Both the position numbers and the translations under genes were made by a program. Positions 6,471-16,338 of a stretch of 27,376 bases of DNA are shown here, one piece after another; the stretch's first letter is position 1; each line of letters opens with the position of its first letter. The notes under the pieces are model-generated. The model worked only from the letters and a program-made list of their open reading frames with translations. It did no database searches and was not told where the DNA came from. The stretch is from Acidobacteriaceae bacterium (GTDB taxonomy: Bacteria; Acidobacteriota; Terriglobia; Terriglobales; Acidobacteriaceae): contig JAOAPG010000039.1 in the NCBI GenBank assembly GCA_025462785.1, forward strand, positions 1-27,376. The letters run 5' to 3'.

Positions 6471-9400
6471 TTATTTCACTCCGATGACGAAGGTGATGTT
6501 TCCGAAAGCCAGGTTGATTCGGAAAGTGTAAGTGCTGCCTGACGTCAGGTTAGCAGTGGCCATATTGAACATCCATTGCTGGCCAGAAGCATCCCAGCGG
6601 AAAGCGGCATCTGGAATATCAGTCCCGACAACTTCATTGACGTTGTCAATTGTGCCCCGCACGGCACTCAACATGGTCAACGCGCCCCCGGTCCCGGCAA
6701 AGACGGCGCTGGGGTTCGAGATGGATGCTCCCGAAGCGCTGCATACTCGGAACTTAACTGGAATTGTGCTTCCACCTTGCCGCTTATAAACACTGGTTCC
6801 GTCGCTGTTGATTGGCGGCAGAATGACGCCCCCGCTACCGACTGCCGAGCTGCATGCGCCGTACGTCACGATAATCGCGACTGTTCCCGTAGCGCTGTTG
6901 TAGTTTGCGGCGTCTGTGGGCACGAAATTCGCGGAGAGAGTTTGAGTGCCCGGATTGAGTACGGTTCCTGAGGGTGGAGTGTAGGTCGCTGTGCCCGGAA
7001 CGGTAGCGGTTGTGCCATTCACCACCCAGGTAAAGGTCGCGTTTAACTGTGCGCCGCTCAATGCTGTTCCATACGTTAAGTTGGCGGGATTAGCCCAATT
7101 CATTGTGGGCGTTGCCTTGAGCACATTAAGCAACACGCTTCGGCTAGCATTGTTATAGTTCGTTGTATCTGTCGGGACAAAACTCACCGAAAGTGTCTGC
7201 CCACCTCCAGCATTCAGTACAGTCCCCGCACTCGGCGTGTACATTGCTGTTCCGGGCAGGGCAGAACCACTCACACCCGTGACGCTTGCGTTTAACTGCG
7301 TGCCGCTAAGGGCCGTACCATAAATGGTATTCGCGGGATTGGCCCACCACACCATTGGTGTCGCCTTGTCGATGTGGTCATTCGTCGTGCCGGTCTTGTT
7401 GTTGTAATTCCCGGTCACGTCGGTGAACGCCCAGGGATCGGTCGGATAGTCCCCGGCGCTGGTGTGTGTCGCGCCGCTCAGGTCCAATCCGCTCAGGCTC
7501 TCGTTCAATACCCCTTTTGCTGTTCCCGTCGCGATGTGCGCGTATCCGTCATAGATAATGGAGTAGGGTGTCACAATGATGGTTGCACTCGCCTTGTCGA
7601 TGTGGTCATTCGTTGTGCCGGTTTTGTTGTTGTAGTTGCCGGTCACGTCAGTGAACGTCCAGGGATCAGTCGGATAGTCCCCGGCGTTGGTGTGCGTCGT
7701 CCCGGTGAGGTTTAGACTCGCGCTGAGGTCCACCCCAGCGACACCGGTCGCTGTCCCCGTGGCAGTGTGCGCCGTTCCGTTGTAGATCAAGCTATAACCC
7801 GCCACCGCAATGGTGACGTCTGCCTTATCGATATGGTTATGCACTGTGCTGCTGGCGTTGTTGTAATTGCCGGTCACGTCGGTGAACGCCCACGGATCGG
7901 TGGGATAGTCCCCGGCGCTGGCGTGCGTCGTGCCGCTCAGGTCCAATCCGCTCAGATTCTCGCCCAGCACGCCTTTGGAAGTGGCCGTGGCCATGTGCGC
8001 TGCGCCGTTGTAGGTCACGCTATAACCCGTAACTACAATGTTCGCATCTGCCTTCTCGATGTGGTCATGGGTCGACCCGCTCTTATTGTTGTAGTTCTGC
8101 GTGGAATCGGTGAACGTCCACGGGTCGATGAGGTAGTCTCCGGCGTTAGTGTGCGTCGTGCCGCTCAGGTCCAACCCACTTAGGCTCTCCCCCAGCACAC
8201 CCTTCGCCGTGCCCGTAGCGGTGTGCGCCGTTCCGTTGTAGGTCACGCCATAACCCGCCACCATAATGGTTGCGTCTGCTTTGTCGATATGGTCTTGCGT
8301 AGTGCCGCTCTTGTTCTTGTAGTTGCCTGTCACATCGATGAACGTCCACGGGTCGGTAAGATAGTCCCCGGCATTGGTGTGTGTCGTGCCGCTAAGGTCC
8401 AACGCACTCAGGCTCTCGCCTAGCACTCCCGTCGCTGTACCCATGGCTGTGTGCGCCGCTCCGCTGTAGGTTACGCTATACCCCGTCACTACAATGGTCG
8501 CGTCCGCCTTGTCGACATGGTCTTGCGCCGTGCCACTCTTGTCGTTGTAGTTGCCGGTCACATCGGTGAACGTCCAGGGATCAGTCGAGAAGTCCCCGGC
8601 GTTGGTGTGCGTCGTTCCGCTCAGGTTCAGGCCCGCTAAAGACTCGCCTTGTACGCCTTTGGCCGATCCTGTTGCCGTATGCGCGCTGCCGTCATAGATC
8701 ACGTTATATGGCGTTATGATGACGTTTGCATTCGCCTTCGTGATGTGGCCTGTGCCGCTGGCGCTAGTGGGCAATGTGTAATTGGTCAACAGCGTTCCGG
8801 TCCCGGGGGTGAAATCATTGATCCCCAGAGTGACTATCACAGCATTGGCTGAGACCACGTCGGGACTGTTGTATGTACCGGTGGTCTTGGTCACGACTAT
8901 TGAATCGCCTCCCACGACACCAGAGAGCGAGAAGTTCCCCAAAGTCAGCGTAGCTATTGTCGTGCCGTCATAGGTTTTTGTCGGATCGCCGACGACCGAA
9001 GCCGTCAAAGTTACGGGATTCACCGTCAGCTTTCCATCTACATACTTAAAGATGTAGTTCGCCGACAGGCCCCCAGAGCAGGTGACAGGATAAGTTCCCA
9101 CATTGCTACTTGGGGTTGCCTCAGTGCTGCACGTGGGCGCTGTTGTTACGACCGCAGAGATGTCACCATTTACGAATCCGCCGTATTGGAATGTGAACGT
9201 TGGATTGTCCACTCCGTAAGGCCGCGACGCATCATCTGCCGTCAGCGTCAGGGTCGCAGGCGTGACCTTAATCGTCGCCGACGACGTCTGATTGCCATAG
9301 GTCGCAGTGTCGTCAGGTGTGAACGTGACCGTCAGGTTGCGTGTTCCAACTATCGGAACAGTATCGATCGGCGGATTGTAGACAAACGTGCCGTTAACTG

Positions 9401-12400
9401 CTGTACCTCCGTTGTGCTGGTCAGTCGCGGTGGCATTCAGTTGCGTGGCGCTAAGCCTGGTGCCGTAGACAATGTCCGGCGGGTTGGCCCAAGTAATGGT
9501 CGGGGTGATCTTGTCCACCGTCTCGAGGCTCACTGGCGAACTGCTACTAGAGAAATCGCCGTCCGCGCTGACGTAAGTAGCCGTTATGCTGTGCGAACCG
9601 GCGGCCAATGAGGAAATGGTGAACGTCGCCGTATTCGATGACAACGGGTTCCCGCCTAGCAGGGTCGTACCTTCAAAGAACTGCACCGTCCCGGAGGGCG
9701 CAGCTGCGCTGCCGTCTACGTTGTTCGACGGCGTGACTGTCGCCGTCAAGGTAACAGAGTCGCCCACGAATACTTGCATGGCCGACGTGGCTAGCGTAAC
9801 TGTTGTCGCACTCGCAACGACTTGATGCGAAACTGAACCTGATGTCTCGCCGAGGTAGTAGGCATCCCCAATGTACACGGCATCTACCGAGTGCGTTCCA
9901 GGGATTAGTGTTGCCGTGCTGAACTCAATCGGCTGCTTGGTGCAAGGCGAGTTGCTCAGAGTAACGGTCGAGCTTGGAGTGCTATCGCCGTCTACGAAGA
10001 ACTGCACCTGGCCTGTTGGACAAGGTGAGTTTCCGGTCGTCAGTTCGAAGTACACGCGGGTGCCGTACGCCGAGGGCTCTGGCATACCTGTAAGCAATGC
10101 CAAGCTCAGCGCCGGATCCTTTTTGCTGATCGTCAACGTGCCGCTGATTGTGCCCGCGTAATTAGGATCAGTGACTGTCGCAGTCACGGTGTAACTACCT
10201 GGCTCGGTTGGGGCAGATGAACTCGTGGCATACACCGCTGGCGAAATTCCGGTGTAGGTGACTGCAAAAGCCACCGCAGGCGTGACCGTCGGAGTAACTG
10301 ACTTTGGTGTGCCATCGTAAGTGACAGTCGTATCAGCTATCGTCACCGACACTGTGGCCGGAAGCGCGTTGCTAGACTGCATCGCCGTGGCCGAGACATA
10401 GTTTGTGTCTGCAGCCCAGCTGGCCAACAAGCTGCAGATGCCGACTCCGCTGGTCATCGTCACGGTTGTGCCTGAAATTGTGCACGCCCCAGAGGCAGTG
10501 ATGGTCGGAGTTGTGCTTGCGTTCGTAGTGGCTGATACCGAGAACTGCGAGCCGAATTCGGCCGAAGCTGGCGCTCCCCTAAAAGTCACGGTGGGTATCG
10601 CCTGATTCACCTGTTGGCTCACGCTGCCGGAGCTATCTAAAAAGATTCCGCTATGCGCAAAGCAGGCACTAATCGTGTGGTTGCCCCCGTTCAGGGCGGA
10701 GGTGCTGAAGCCTGCAGCACCGCTCGCGTTAAGCGGGAGCGGTCCGCTCAATGCATTAACCCCGCAGGCGCCGTCGTAAAAGATCACGTTGCCAGTCGGC
10801 GTTCCCGCCTGACTCGTCACTGTGGCTGTGAATGTTACGGGCTGCCCGAACGTTGAGGGATTCAGAGACGAGGTCACAGTTGTGGTTGTAGTCGGGTTGA
10901 GGACGTTGAAAGCGTTTGAAAGTGTTGCCGTCCCGCCACCTGGAGTTGGGTTGGTCGCAGAAACACCGTGGAGCCCGATTGCAGCAGTAGACGGAATAGT
11001 AATGTTCGCCGTCAGCTGAGTCTGGCTGCCCACGATAACGCTGTTGACCGTGATGTCGGATCCGAAGGTAACTGTGGTTGCACCACTGAAGAATCCGCCT
11101 CCGGTCAAGACCACATTTAACGTACTGTTCAGGTTTCCGCTGGTCGGATTAATGCTCGTCAGTGTTGGGGCCGAATAGTCCACATGCAGGGCGCCCGTAG
11201 TAGAGCTCGCGGCAAAATTGCCCTGCGCTGAGTAGCTGGCGCTCACGTTATGAGTGCCGGCTGCAGGGCTTGTGAGGGAGAACACTGCTGCTCCGTTGCT
11301 CAAAGCCTGACTGATTGGGTTTCCGCCATCTACCGTCAAGGACACGTTGCCGGTCGGCGTAAGGCCCGTCGAGCTAACTGTGACGGTCACACTGCCGTTT
11401 GCAGGAAACGTTACGGTAGGCGCGCTGATTGAGGTGGTAGTCGCGGCTGCATTTATTGTGAGCGAATTGCTGACGTTTGGGTTCGGAGTCGGCGCGCTAA
11501 AGTTCTTGTCGCCCGGATACGAGTACTGAATCGTATATGTGCCCGTCGGTATGGTTCCGGTCGCGAGCGAAGCGGAGAAATTGCCATTGGCGCCGAGGGT
11601 CGCAGTCTGTGAGATCGGCCCCGTGGTTCCGGCGAGTGTAACCATAACTGTGCCGGTCGCGACAACAGTGCCGGACTTATTAACCGCGCCGGAGAAAGTC
11701 GTCGGCGTGCTCCCGAAGTTAATCGTTGGCGCGCTCAGGTTGGCAAATACTGCCGTAGCTTTCGTGATTGAAGCCTGAAACGTGTCCGACGCAGGACCAG
11801 CCGTGGCGGTCAGCGTGGGTGTCCCGGCGCTATTGTCTTTGTAGAACGGCATTGCGCCGCTCTTATTGCCGGGGGATATCTGGATCGAGGTGATCGCCGT
11901 CACGCAGCCAGGATCGCTGTAAAAGGCCCCGTTCGCGCTCGATGTCGCAAGATTAACCAAAATCGCGGCACTCGGCGCGATTATGGTGCCGCTGCCGTCC
12001 ACCGCGACGATCTTTGCCGCTGTGGCCGAACACAGACCTACGGTACTCGCCGAAGGTCCGTTCATGAATGCAATATTTGGAACGACTGATTCCGACTGCG
12101 CAGTGGTCGTGACGAGCGTGTCGGTGGTCTTACCGCCAGTTAAAAGAATGTTGAACGGAGGTGCCGTCGCCGAAGTGTTCTTAAAGAAAAACGACGCAGA
12201 ACTTTGATTGGCCGCAATGGTCAAACTTCCGCCGGTGAGTGCAGTAGCGCAACTCGCGTCACTGTAGAACGTGGTGCTCGCTATGTTTGCGCTCAACGAT
12301 ACCGTTTCGCTGATCGGTAGCGACGCAGCGCTTCCGCCGCTGTTCTGGCGTTGCAGCGTCACCTGCGGGGAGCATGCACTCGCGATCTCGGTCACTACAG

Positions 12401-15400
12401 CCGAGGTGAACGCGAGATTTGACTCGATATTGAAGCTGCTGCTGGTAGCGCCCGTAAGTCCGATGCTGCTGGCGGAAAAGGTGTAGCCGATGCCGGCGTT
12501 ATTAATGGACAGTGTTGAGAACGTCGCAGTGCCGCCGGCTGCTGCTACGGTCGTAGTCCCGCCGAGTGTCCCGCTGCTCGGATTAGTGCCGATCGCTATC
12601 GTGACATTGGCAGTGCTGTTGGTCGCATTACCAAACTGGTCCTGGATGAGGACCGTGACCGGCGGTGAAATTTGGCTGCCCGCAAAGGCGTTGCTCGACG
12701 GCTGGCCAAATACCAGCTTGCTCGGAGTGCCGCCGCCAACGGTGATGTTGCCGCTGGTACCGGTGATGGTCGCCGTCGCTGTGTCGGTCGCGATTACGGT
12801 CTGCGATCCTGCCTTCGCCAGCGTGAATCCGTTTGTGAAACTGTGAACGCCGGCATCGCCGGAAACGAAGGTGTAATTGGTCGGAAGCGTAGCGCTGGCA
12901 TCAGTCGTTCCAAGCGTGAACTTCACAGTTCCGGTATAGCCCGCCGCAGTGTTCCCGTTGCTATCTTGAGCCGTTACTGTTACCGAGATTGGGGTCCCTG
13001 CGGTGGCGCTCGCTGGTGCGCTTACCACAAACTTTGTAGCTGGACCGGCCGTATTAGTTAGCGAGAAGCTCGCGGGAGTCGCCACGCCGCTCGTAGAAGC
13101 GGTTACAGTGTAAGACCCAGTTGTGGTGTTTGCCGTGAACGCAGAGGCTGTGGCCACGCCGGAGCTGTTCGTAGTCGCGGTCGTCGTATTTGTGTTATTC
13201 GCGAACTTGCCACTTGCGCCGCTCGTCGGGGCTGTGAATGTTACGGTTGCATTCGCGACCGGGTTGTTAAATGCGTCCTTCACCGGGGCTTGTAGCGGGG
13301 TGCCGAACGCGGCGCCGACGGGAGCGCTCTGAGGCGTCCCCGCTGTAGCTGCAATTGAGTTAGCAGTTGCAGCATTTACTGTGATTCCGGTCTGCGATCC
13401 CGTAAATGTACTGTGAGCCGTGTCGGTAGCTGTAATCGACTGAGTACCAGCCGTTTTCAGCGTCGCGCCATTGGTGAACGTGTGCGTTCCGTTATCCGCG
13501 CCAACAAACGCGTAAGAAGTTGGCGAGAAGGTCGCCTGTGCGTCAGAGCTGGTGAAAGAAACTGTCCCGGTATAACCGATCGCGCTGTTGTTATTGCTAT
13601 CGAGAGCGGTGACACTGAATGTGCCTGGTGTGCCGGATGTTGCGGAAGAGGTGAATCCGGCAACTGAAAGGTGGGTCGCCGTTCCTGCGACGTGCAGCGT
13701 TCCAGTAGCCGTAAATGTTCCCCCACTGCATCCCTGACCCCCGCTAACAGCAGGTGCAGTCGCTTGGACTGTGAAGGTGTAGTTACCAGCCGTGGTGGTC
13801 GAATTCGGGGTGACAGTGAGTGTGGACTGGTTACCTGTGTTGTTAGTAAGTGGGTTTGGGCTGAACAAGGACGCTGCGCCAGGAGGTAGACCGCCCGTAA
13901 TAGTTAGCGTAACTGTACAGCCCGTGCTCCCGTTCCCGCTAGTCGACAACGAGATCGGGAAAGTGGCCGAAGTACCGGGGAGAACCGCCGCTGGAGCCTG
14001 GGAACCTACCGAAACCCCGCTGAATTGAACTGAATCCGTAAACGTGTTCTGCGCCACCAATCCTGACTGGCTTCCCACCGCGCTCAGCCAAAAGCGCACA
14101 TTCTCGTCGTGCGTGTCCGTCACAAAGCTGCTGTCCGAAATGTTTCCGTTCGCATCGGCAGTGATTGTGTAGGGCCCGTGGGTGTCAATTAATGGCGACT
14201 CCACGAGAGTGATGGTCACACTTTCGCGGGGCTTGAATCCGCCGCCCGTAATGTTGACGGTGGTGCCCGGAGGATAATCGGCCTGATCGGTCTTTACGAT
14301 GGGGAATGCGTACAGTTCGGTGCTGGCCAGCGCGTTGCCCGAAGCATCGCTCCCGCCGGCTGTCAACAAAAGGCCGTCCTGCTGCATGGCGCTTCCCGTG
14401 GTTGCGTTACGAGGCGTGACATTCGATCCACTGGCGGCAACAGCGTAAGTCCAGGCGCCGCCACTCGGAGAGGCTTGCGAGGTAAACAGTTCAGACGACG
14501 CTAGCACCGTGCCGTCCGAAGTTCCTCCAACAATTAAGACACTGTTATTTTTCGGTAACAGATACGCCTGATGAGCTTCGCGCGCAGTCGTCAATGTCGC
14601 GGTTGCGGGAGTAAATGCTCCGGTTGACGGATCGAAAATTTCTACCGAGGCCAAATCTGTTGTACCGCCGTTACCGTCCGAGCCACTTCCGCCGATGACT
14701 GCGACCTGCCCGTTGAGCAACGTGGTTGCGGAATGCGAATAGCGCGCCCTGGCCAGGCTTGGTCCGGCGCTAATAGTTCCCGAGGAAGGATCAAAAATGT
14801 CGGTAGAAGCCAGAGGATTGGTTCCGTCAGATCCCCCGACGATGAGCACGCGGCCATCTTGTAACGTCGCCATTGCGTGCTTGGTCCGCGAGGCAGAAAG
14901 CGTTCCCGCGAAACTGAAGTTGCCGGTCGAAGGGTCGAAAATTTCGATCGTATCAGTGGAGTTTCCCGAGTTGTCGCCGCCGGCGATTAGCACGCGTCCA
15001 TCGGCCAGGAGCGCGGCAGTCGCATTGGCACGCGCTTCCGCCATGGCACTGGTTTTGGTCCATGAATCCGCGCTTGCGTCGTAAATCTCCGCCGAGTTGG
15101 TGGTTCCGCCTCCAGTCGAGACACCTCCGCCCACGAGCACCCGGTCGTCATTCAGAACGACCGCGAACTGCCGGCTGCGCGCCACGTTCATTGCCGCAGC
15201 GGACGCAACGGTCCCGTTCGTGGCGAAGAACTCAGCCGATTGCAGCGGGCCACTGCCGCCGTCGCCACCAATGACCAGAATGCGGCCATCCGAGAGCATG
15301 ACGGCAGACGCATTCGAACGTGACTGTGACAAACTCGCGGCGGAAGTCCATGTGCCGATTGTGGTTTGCGGTAATGTCGCCTTGAGGAAAGCAGCACTCA

Positions 15401-15446
15401 GCAATAAAGCGGGAATAATCCAAAGAAGTCTGGGCGCACGTTTCAT
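6471..15446 (-). CDS. Giant secreted kelch/Ig-like/MBG-repeat protein, 2991 residues
   Basis: A Sec signal peptide (MKRAPRLLWIIPALLLSAAF) leads into seven kelch-like repeats (residues ~37-382; each has an A...L.DGRVLI.GG core and an EIFDPSTG-type strand), forming a probable beta-propeller. A long string of Ig-like Big domains follows, including a segment with paired cysteines and FYSD motifs (~1025-1220) and an IPT/TIG domain (~1423-1510; SINPTSG..N). Then come an MBG-type domain (~2060; YGVDNPTF), a YDG domain (~2145-2235; KTYDGTT), six 76-residue repeats (~2236-2692), two WANPANxxYGTALSGxQLNA repeats, and a PxKF-like C-terminal domain (~2861-2991; STIPVKFRV). The composition is Ser/Thr/Gly/Ala-rich, typical of extracellular adhesive or surface-layer proteins. 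No sortase, autotransporter or type I signal is evident, so the route past the outer membrane is unknown. Only a G-run precedes the ATG, a weak ribosome site. Confidence 0.9.
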   Translation of the reverse strand: MKRAPRLLWIIPALLLSAAFLKATLPQTTIGTWTSAASLSQSRSNASAVMLSDGRILVIGGDGGSGPLQSAEFFATNGTVASAAAMNVARSRQFAVVLNDDRVLVGGGVSTGGGTTNSAEIYDASADSWTKTSAMAEARANATAALLADGRVLIAGGDNSGNSTDTIEIFDPSTGNFSFAGTLSASRTKHAMATLQDGRVLIVGGSDGTNPLASTDIFDPSSGTISAGPSLARARYSHSATTLLNGQVAVIGGSGSDGNGGTTDLASVEIFDPSTGAFTPATATLTTAREAHQAYLLPKNNSVLIVGGTSDGTVLASSELFTSQASPSGGAWTYAVAASGSNVTPRNATTGSAMQQDGLLLTAGGSDASGNALASTELYAFPIVKTDQADYPPGTTVNITGGGFKPRESVTITLVESPLIDTHGPYTITADANGNISDSSFVTDTHDENVRFWLSAVGSQSGLVAQNTFTDSVQFSGVSVGSQAPAAVLPGTSATFPISLSTSGNGSTGCTVTLTITGGLPPGAASLFSPNPLTNNTGNQSTLTVTPNSTTTAGNYTFTVQATAPAVSGGQGCSGGTFTATGTLHVAGTATHLSVAGFTSSATSGTPGTFSVTALDSNNNSAIGYTGTVSFTSSDAQATFSPTSYAFVGADNGTHTFTNGATLKTAGTQSITATDTAHSTFTGSQTGITVNAATANSIAATAGTPQSAPVGAAFGTPLQAPVKDAFNNPVANATVTFTAPTSGASGKFANNTNTTTATTNSSGVATASAFTANTTTGSYTVTASTSGVATPASFSLTNTAGPATKFVVSAPASATAGTPISVTVTAQDSNGNTAAGYTGTVKFTLGTTDASATLPTNYTFVSGDAGVHSFTNGFTLAKAGSQTVIATDTATATITGTSGNITVGGGTPSKLVFGQPSSNAFAGSQISPPVTVLIQDQFGNATNSTANVTIAIGTNPSSGTLGGTTTVAAAGGTATFSTLSINNAGIGYTFSASSIGLTGATSSSFNIESNLAFTSAVVTEIASACSPQVTLQRQNSGGSAASLPISETVSLSANIASTTFYSDASCATALTGGSLTIAANQSSASFFFKNTSATAPPFNILLTGGKTTDTLVTTTAQSESVVPNIAFMNGPSASTVGLCSATAAKIVAVDGSGTIIAPSAAILVNLATSSANGAFYSDPGCVTAITSIQISPGNKSGAMPFYKDNSAGTPTLTATAGPASDTFQASITKATAVFANLSAPTINFGSTPTTFSGAVNKSGTVVATGTVMVTLAGTTGPISQTATLGANGNFSASLATGTIPTGTYTIQYSYPGDKNFSAPTPNPNVSNSLTINAAATTTSISAPTVTFPANGSVTVTVSSTGLTPTGNVSLTVDGGNPISQALSNGAAVFSLTSPAAGTHNVSASYSAQGNFAASSTTGALHVDYSAPTLTSINPTSGNLNSTLNVVLTGGGFFSGATTVTFGSDITVNSVIVGSQTQLTANITIPSTAAIGLHGVSATNPTPGGGTATLSNAFNVLNPTTTTTVTSSLNPSTFGQPVTFTATVTSQAGTPTGNVIFYDGACGVNALSGPLPLNASGAAGFSTSALNGGNHTISACFAHSGIFLDSSGSVSQQVNQAIPTVTFRGAPASAEFGSQFSVSATTNASTTPTITASGACTISGTTVTMTSGVGICSLLASWAADTNYVSATAMQSSNALPATVSVTIADTTVTYDGTPKSVTPTVTPAVAFAVTYTGISPAVYATSSSAPTEPGSYTVTATVTDPNYAGTISGTLTISKKDPALSLALLTGMPEPSAYGTRVYFELTTGNSPCPTGQVQFFVDGDSTPSSTVTLSNSPCTKQPIEFSTATLIPGTHSVDAVYIGDAYYLGETSGSVSHQVVASATTVTLATSAMQVFVGDSVTLTATVTPSNNVDGSAAAPSGTVQFFEGTTLLGGNPLSSNTATFTISSLAAGSHSITATYVSADGDFSSSSSPVSLETVDKITPTITWANPPDIVYGTRLSATQLNATATDQHNGGTAVNGTFVYNPPIDTVPIVGTRNLTVTFTPDDTATYGNQTSSATIKVTPATLTLTADDASRPYGVDNPTFTFQYGGFVNGDISAVVTTAPTCSTEATPSSNVGTYPVTCSGGLSANYIFKYVDGKLTVNPVTLTASVVGDPTKTYDGTTIATLTLGNFSLSGVVGGDSIVVTKTTGTYNSPDVVSANAVIVTLGINDFTPGTGTLLTNYTLPTSASGTGHITKANANVIITPYNVIYDGSAHTATGSAKGVQGESLAGLNLSGTTHTNAGDFSTDPWTFTDVTGNYNDKSGTAQDHVDKADATIVVTGYSVTYSGAAHTAMGTATGVLGESLSALDLSGTTHTNAGDYLTDPWTFIDVTGNYKNKSGTTQDHIDKADATIMVAGYGVTYNGTAHTATGTAKGVLGESLSGLDLSGTTHTNAGDYLIDPWTFTDSTQNYNNKSGSTHDHIEKADANIVVTGYSVTYNGAAHMATATSKGVLGENLSGLDLSGTTHASAGDYPTDPWAFTDVTGNYNNASSTVHNHIDKADVTIAVAGYSLIYNGTAHTATGTATGVAGVDLSASLNLTGTTHTNAGDYPTDPWTFTDVTGNYNNKTGTTNDHIDKASATIIVTPYSIIYDGYAHIATGTAKGVLNESLSGLDLSGATHTSAGDYPTDPWAFTDVTGNYNNKTGTTNDHIDKATPMVWWANPANTIYGTALSGTQLNASVTGVSGSALPGTAMYTPSAGTVLNAGGGQTLSVSFVPTDTTNYNNASRSVLLNVLKATPTMNWANPANLTYGTALSGAQLNATFTWVVNGTTATVPGTATYTPPSGTVLNPGTQTLSANFVPTDAANYNSATGTVAIIVTYGACSSAVGSGGVILPPINSDGTSVYKRQGGSTIPVKFRVCSASGASISNPSAVFAGTGGALTMLSAVRGTIDNVNEVVGTDIPDAAFRWDASGQQWMFNMATANLTSGSTYTFRINLAFGNITFVIGVK
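7371..8741 (-). repeat. Six tandem 228/231-bp repeats inside the giant gene
   Basis: Unit boundaries recur at 7371, 7599, 7830, 8058, 8286, 8514 and 8742 (period 228, one unit 231 through an extra codon). Each encodes ~76 residues with the pattern A.I.V..Y...Y.G.AHTATGTA.GV.GESLSGLDLSGTTHTNAGDY.TDPWTFTDVTGNYNN..GT..DHIDKA, given here with variable positions dotted. The preserved period and high nucleotide identity point to recent tandem duplication or gene conversion. Their resemblance to MBG domains suggests stacked beta-sandwich units. Repeats like this can be collapsed or expanded by assembly. Confidence 0.92.
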
Positions 15447-16338
15447 TGACCCCCCGTAGGACGATTGCGAGTTCGCGAAAAACCGCCAGCGGGGTGCAAG
15501 CGCGCAATGCAGAGGAGAGGGTCAAGACTTATCTACCAACCCAGAGCCGATAACAGCGGCCCTTTGGCAAATAGAGTCTTCCGCGATACAGCGGTTAGCC
15601 TGCATTCAGACGCGTTTAATCTATGCCCCAGGGGACGGAATGCCATTGCGTTTGGCTCGGGGGAACGGCCGGTAGAGCGCAAGGTCGACTAATACCCTGC
15701 AATGCCAGTGCCAGAGTTGCTGAAATTTGCGATTGAATGAGTTAGCTTGCGGTAAGTACCGGTATTTCAATACCTTGGCGAATGAAATCCTGCGAAATAC
15801 GTCATAAGCGCCGGGACTTCGCAGGTCGACTCGATCGGAAAAAGCGGTAAACAAATGCATTTTATGAACTCACGAGTTGTGAATCTATCCTGGCGTCAGT
15901 AGAGTTTCGATGAAGCTGCTGCACTCACCAACAAAGCGCATCCCCACAAAATCCGACCTGCGCTGCCAGACCTGAAGCACGGGAAAACCGTAGTCTTGCT
16001 CACCGTCACCAGCCTGGACGCACGACGCGGTTATCGTCACGCAATCAACGCGCGGGACGGTAAAGCATTGCGAGCCGGGTTCGAGTAGCTGTTCGGAAAG
16101 GAATACGCGACTTTGCAATCCGTAAAACAGCAGAGAGTGCTGCAGTTGTAACATCGTTTGACCAACGTAGAGCGAACAAATCTCATCGTCCTACTACAAG
16201 GAAACCCAAACGCCGATATTGCGGTTGTGGAGCGACACTCAACGCATTCATATGGAGGAAAGCGGCGCAAACGGTATATACTTTGCTCACTCTCTTTCTC
16301 CCCTTTTCCCAGTGAATTTAGTGTTTGCGGGACGACAC
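15447..16338. other. Divergent intergenic region between giant gene and kinase
   Basis: About 890 bases separate two divergent starts. It must hold both promoters and a long leader for the giant gene. Two minus-strand open frames (15621-15860 and 15885-16154) were examined. The second has a C-terminal FVGMRFVGE stretch faintly like a PilZ end but lacks the PilZ arginine motif, and neither has a convincing ribosome site. A TATACT hexamer at 16277-16282 could be a -10 element for the kinase, but no matching -35 is seen. No other element was recognised. Confidence 0.4.
15525..15579 (-). promoter_or_regulatory. Long imperfect hairpin in the leader of the giant gene
   Basis: AGACT (15525-15529) pairs with AGTCT (15575-15579). 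Inside it TAT/ATA, CCAA/TTGG and GCCG/CGGC pair in nested order, giving a ~55-base stem with internal loops. It lies ~80-130 bases upstream of the giant gene's ATG on that gene's strand. It could be a leader regulatory structure or just a chance fold; no known riboswitch signature was seen. Confidence 0.3.

Noticed and set aside
7371..8741. CRISPR-like periodic repeat
   Set aside because: The period is 228 bases with the whole unit conserved and in frame, so these are protein repeats, not repeat-spacer units.
7374..14028. Many plus-strand open frames of 60-141 residues opposite the giant gene
   Set aside because: They mirror the repetitive Ser/Thr/Gly-rich coding of the minus-strand gene, recur with its 228-bp period and show no family features.
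15621..16154. Two minus-strand frames (79 and 89 residues) in the divergent region
   Set aside because: No family, no ribosome site and a composition unlike neighbouring genes. A faint PilZ-like FVGMRFVG in the second lacks the defining arginine motif.
16219..16338. Upstream TTG/ATG starts of the kinase
   Set aside because: They add 29-40 residues without kinase similarity; the region looks like a promoter and leader instead. ATG 16339 has only a weak ribosome site, so the choice is moderately certain.
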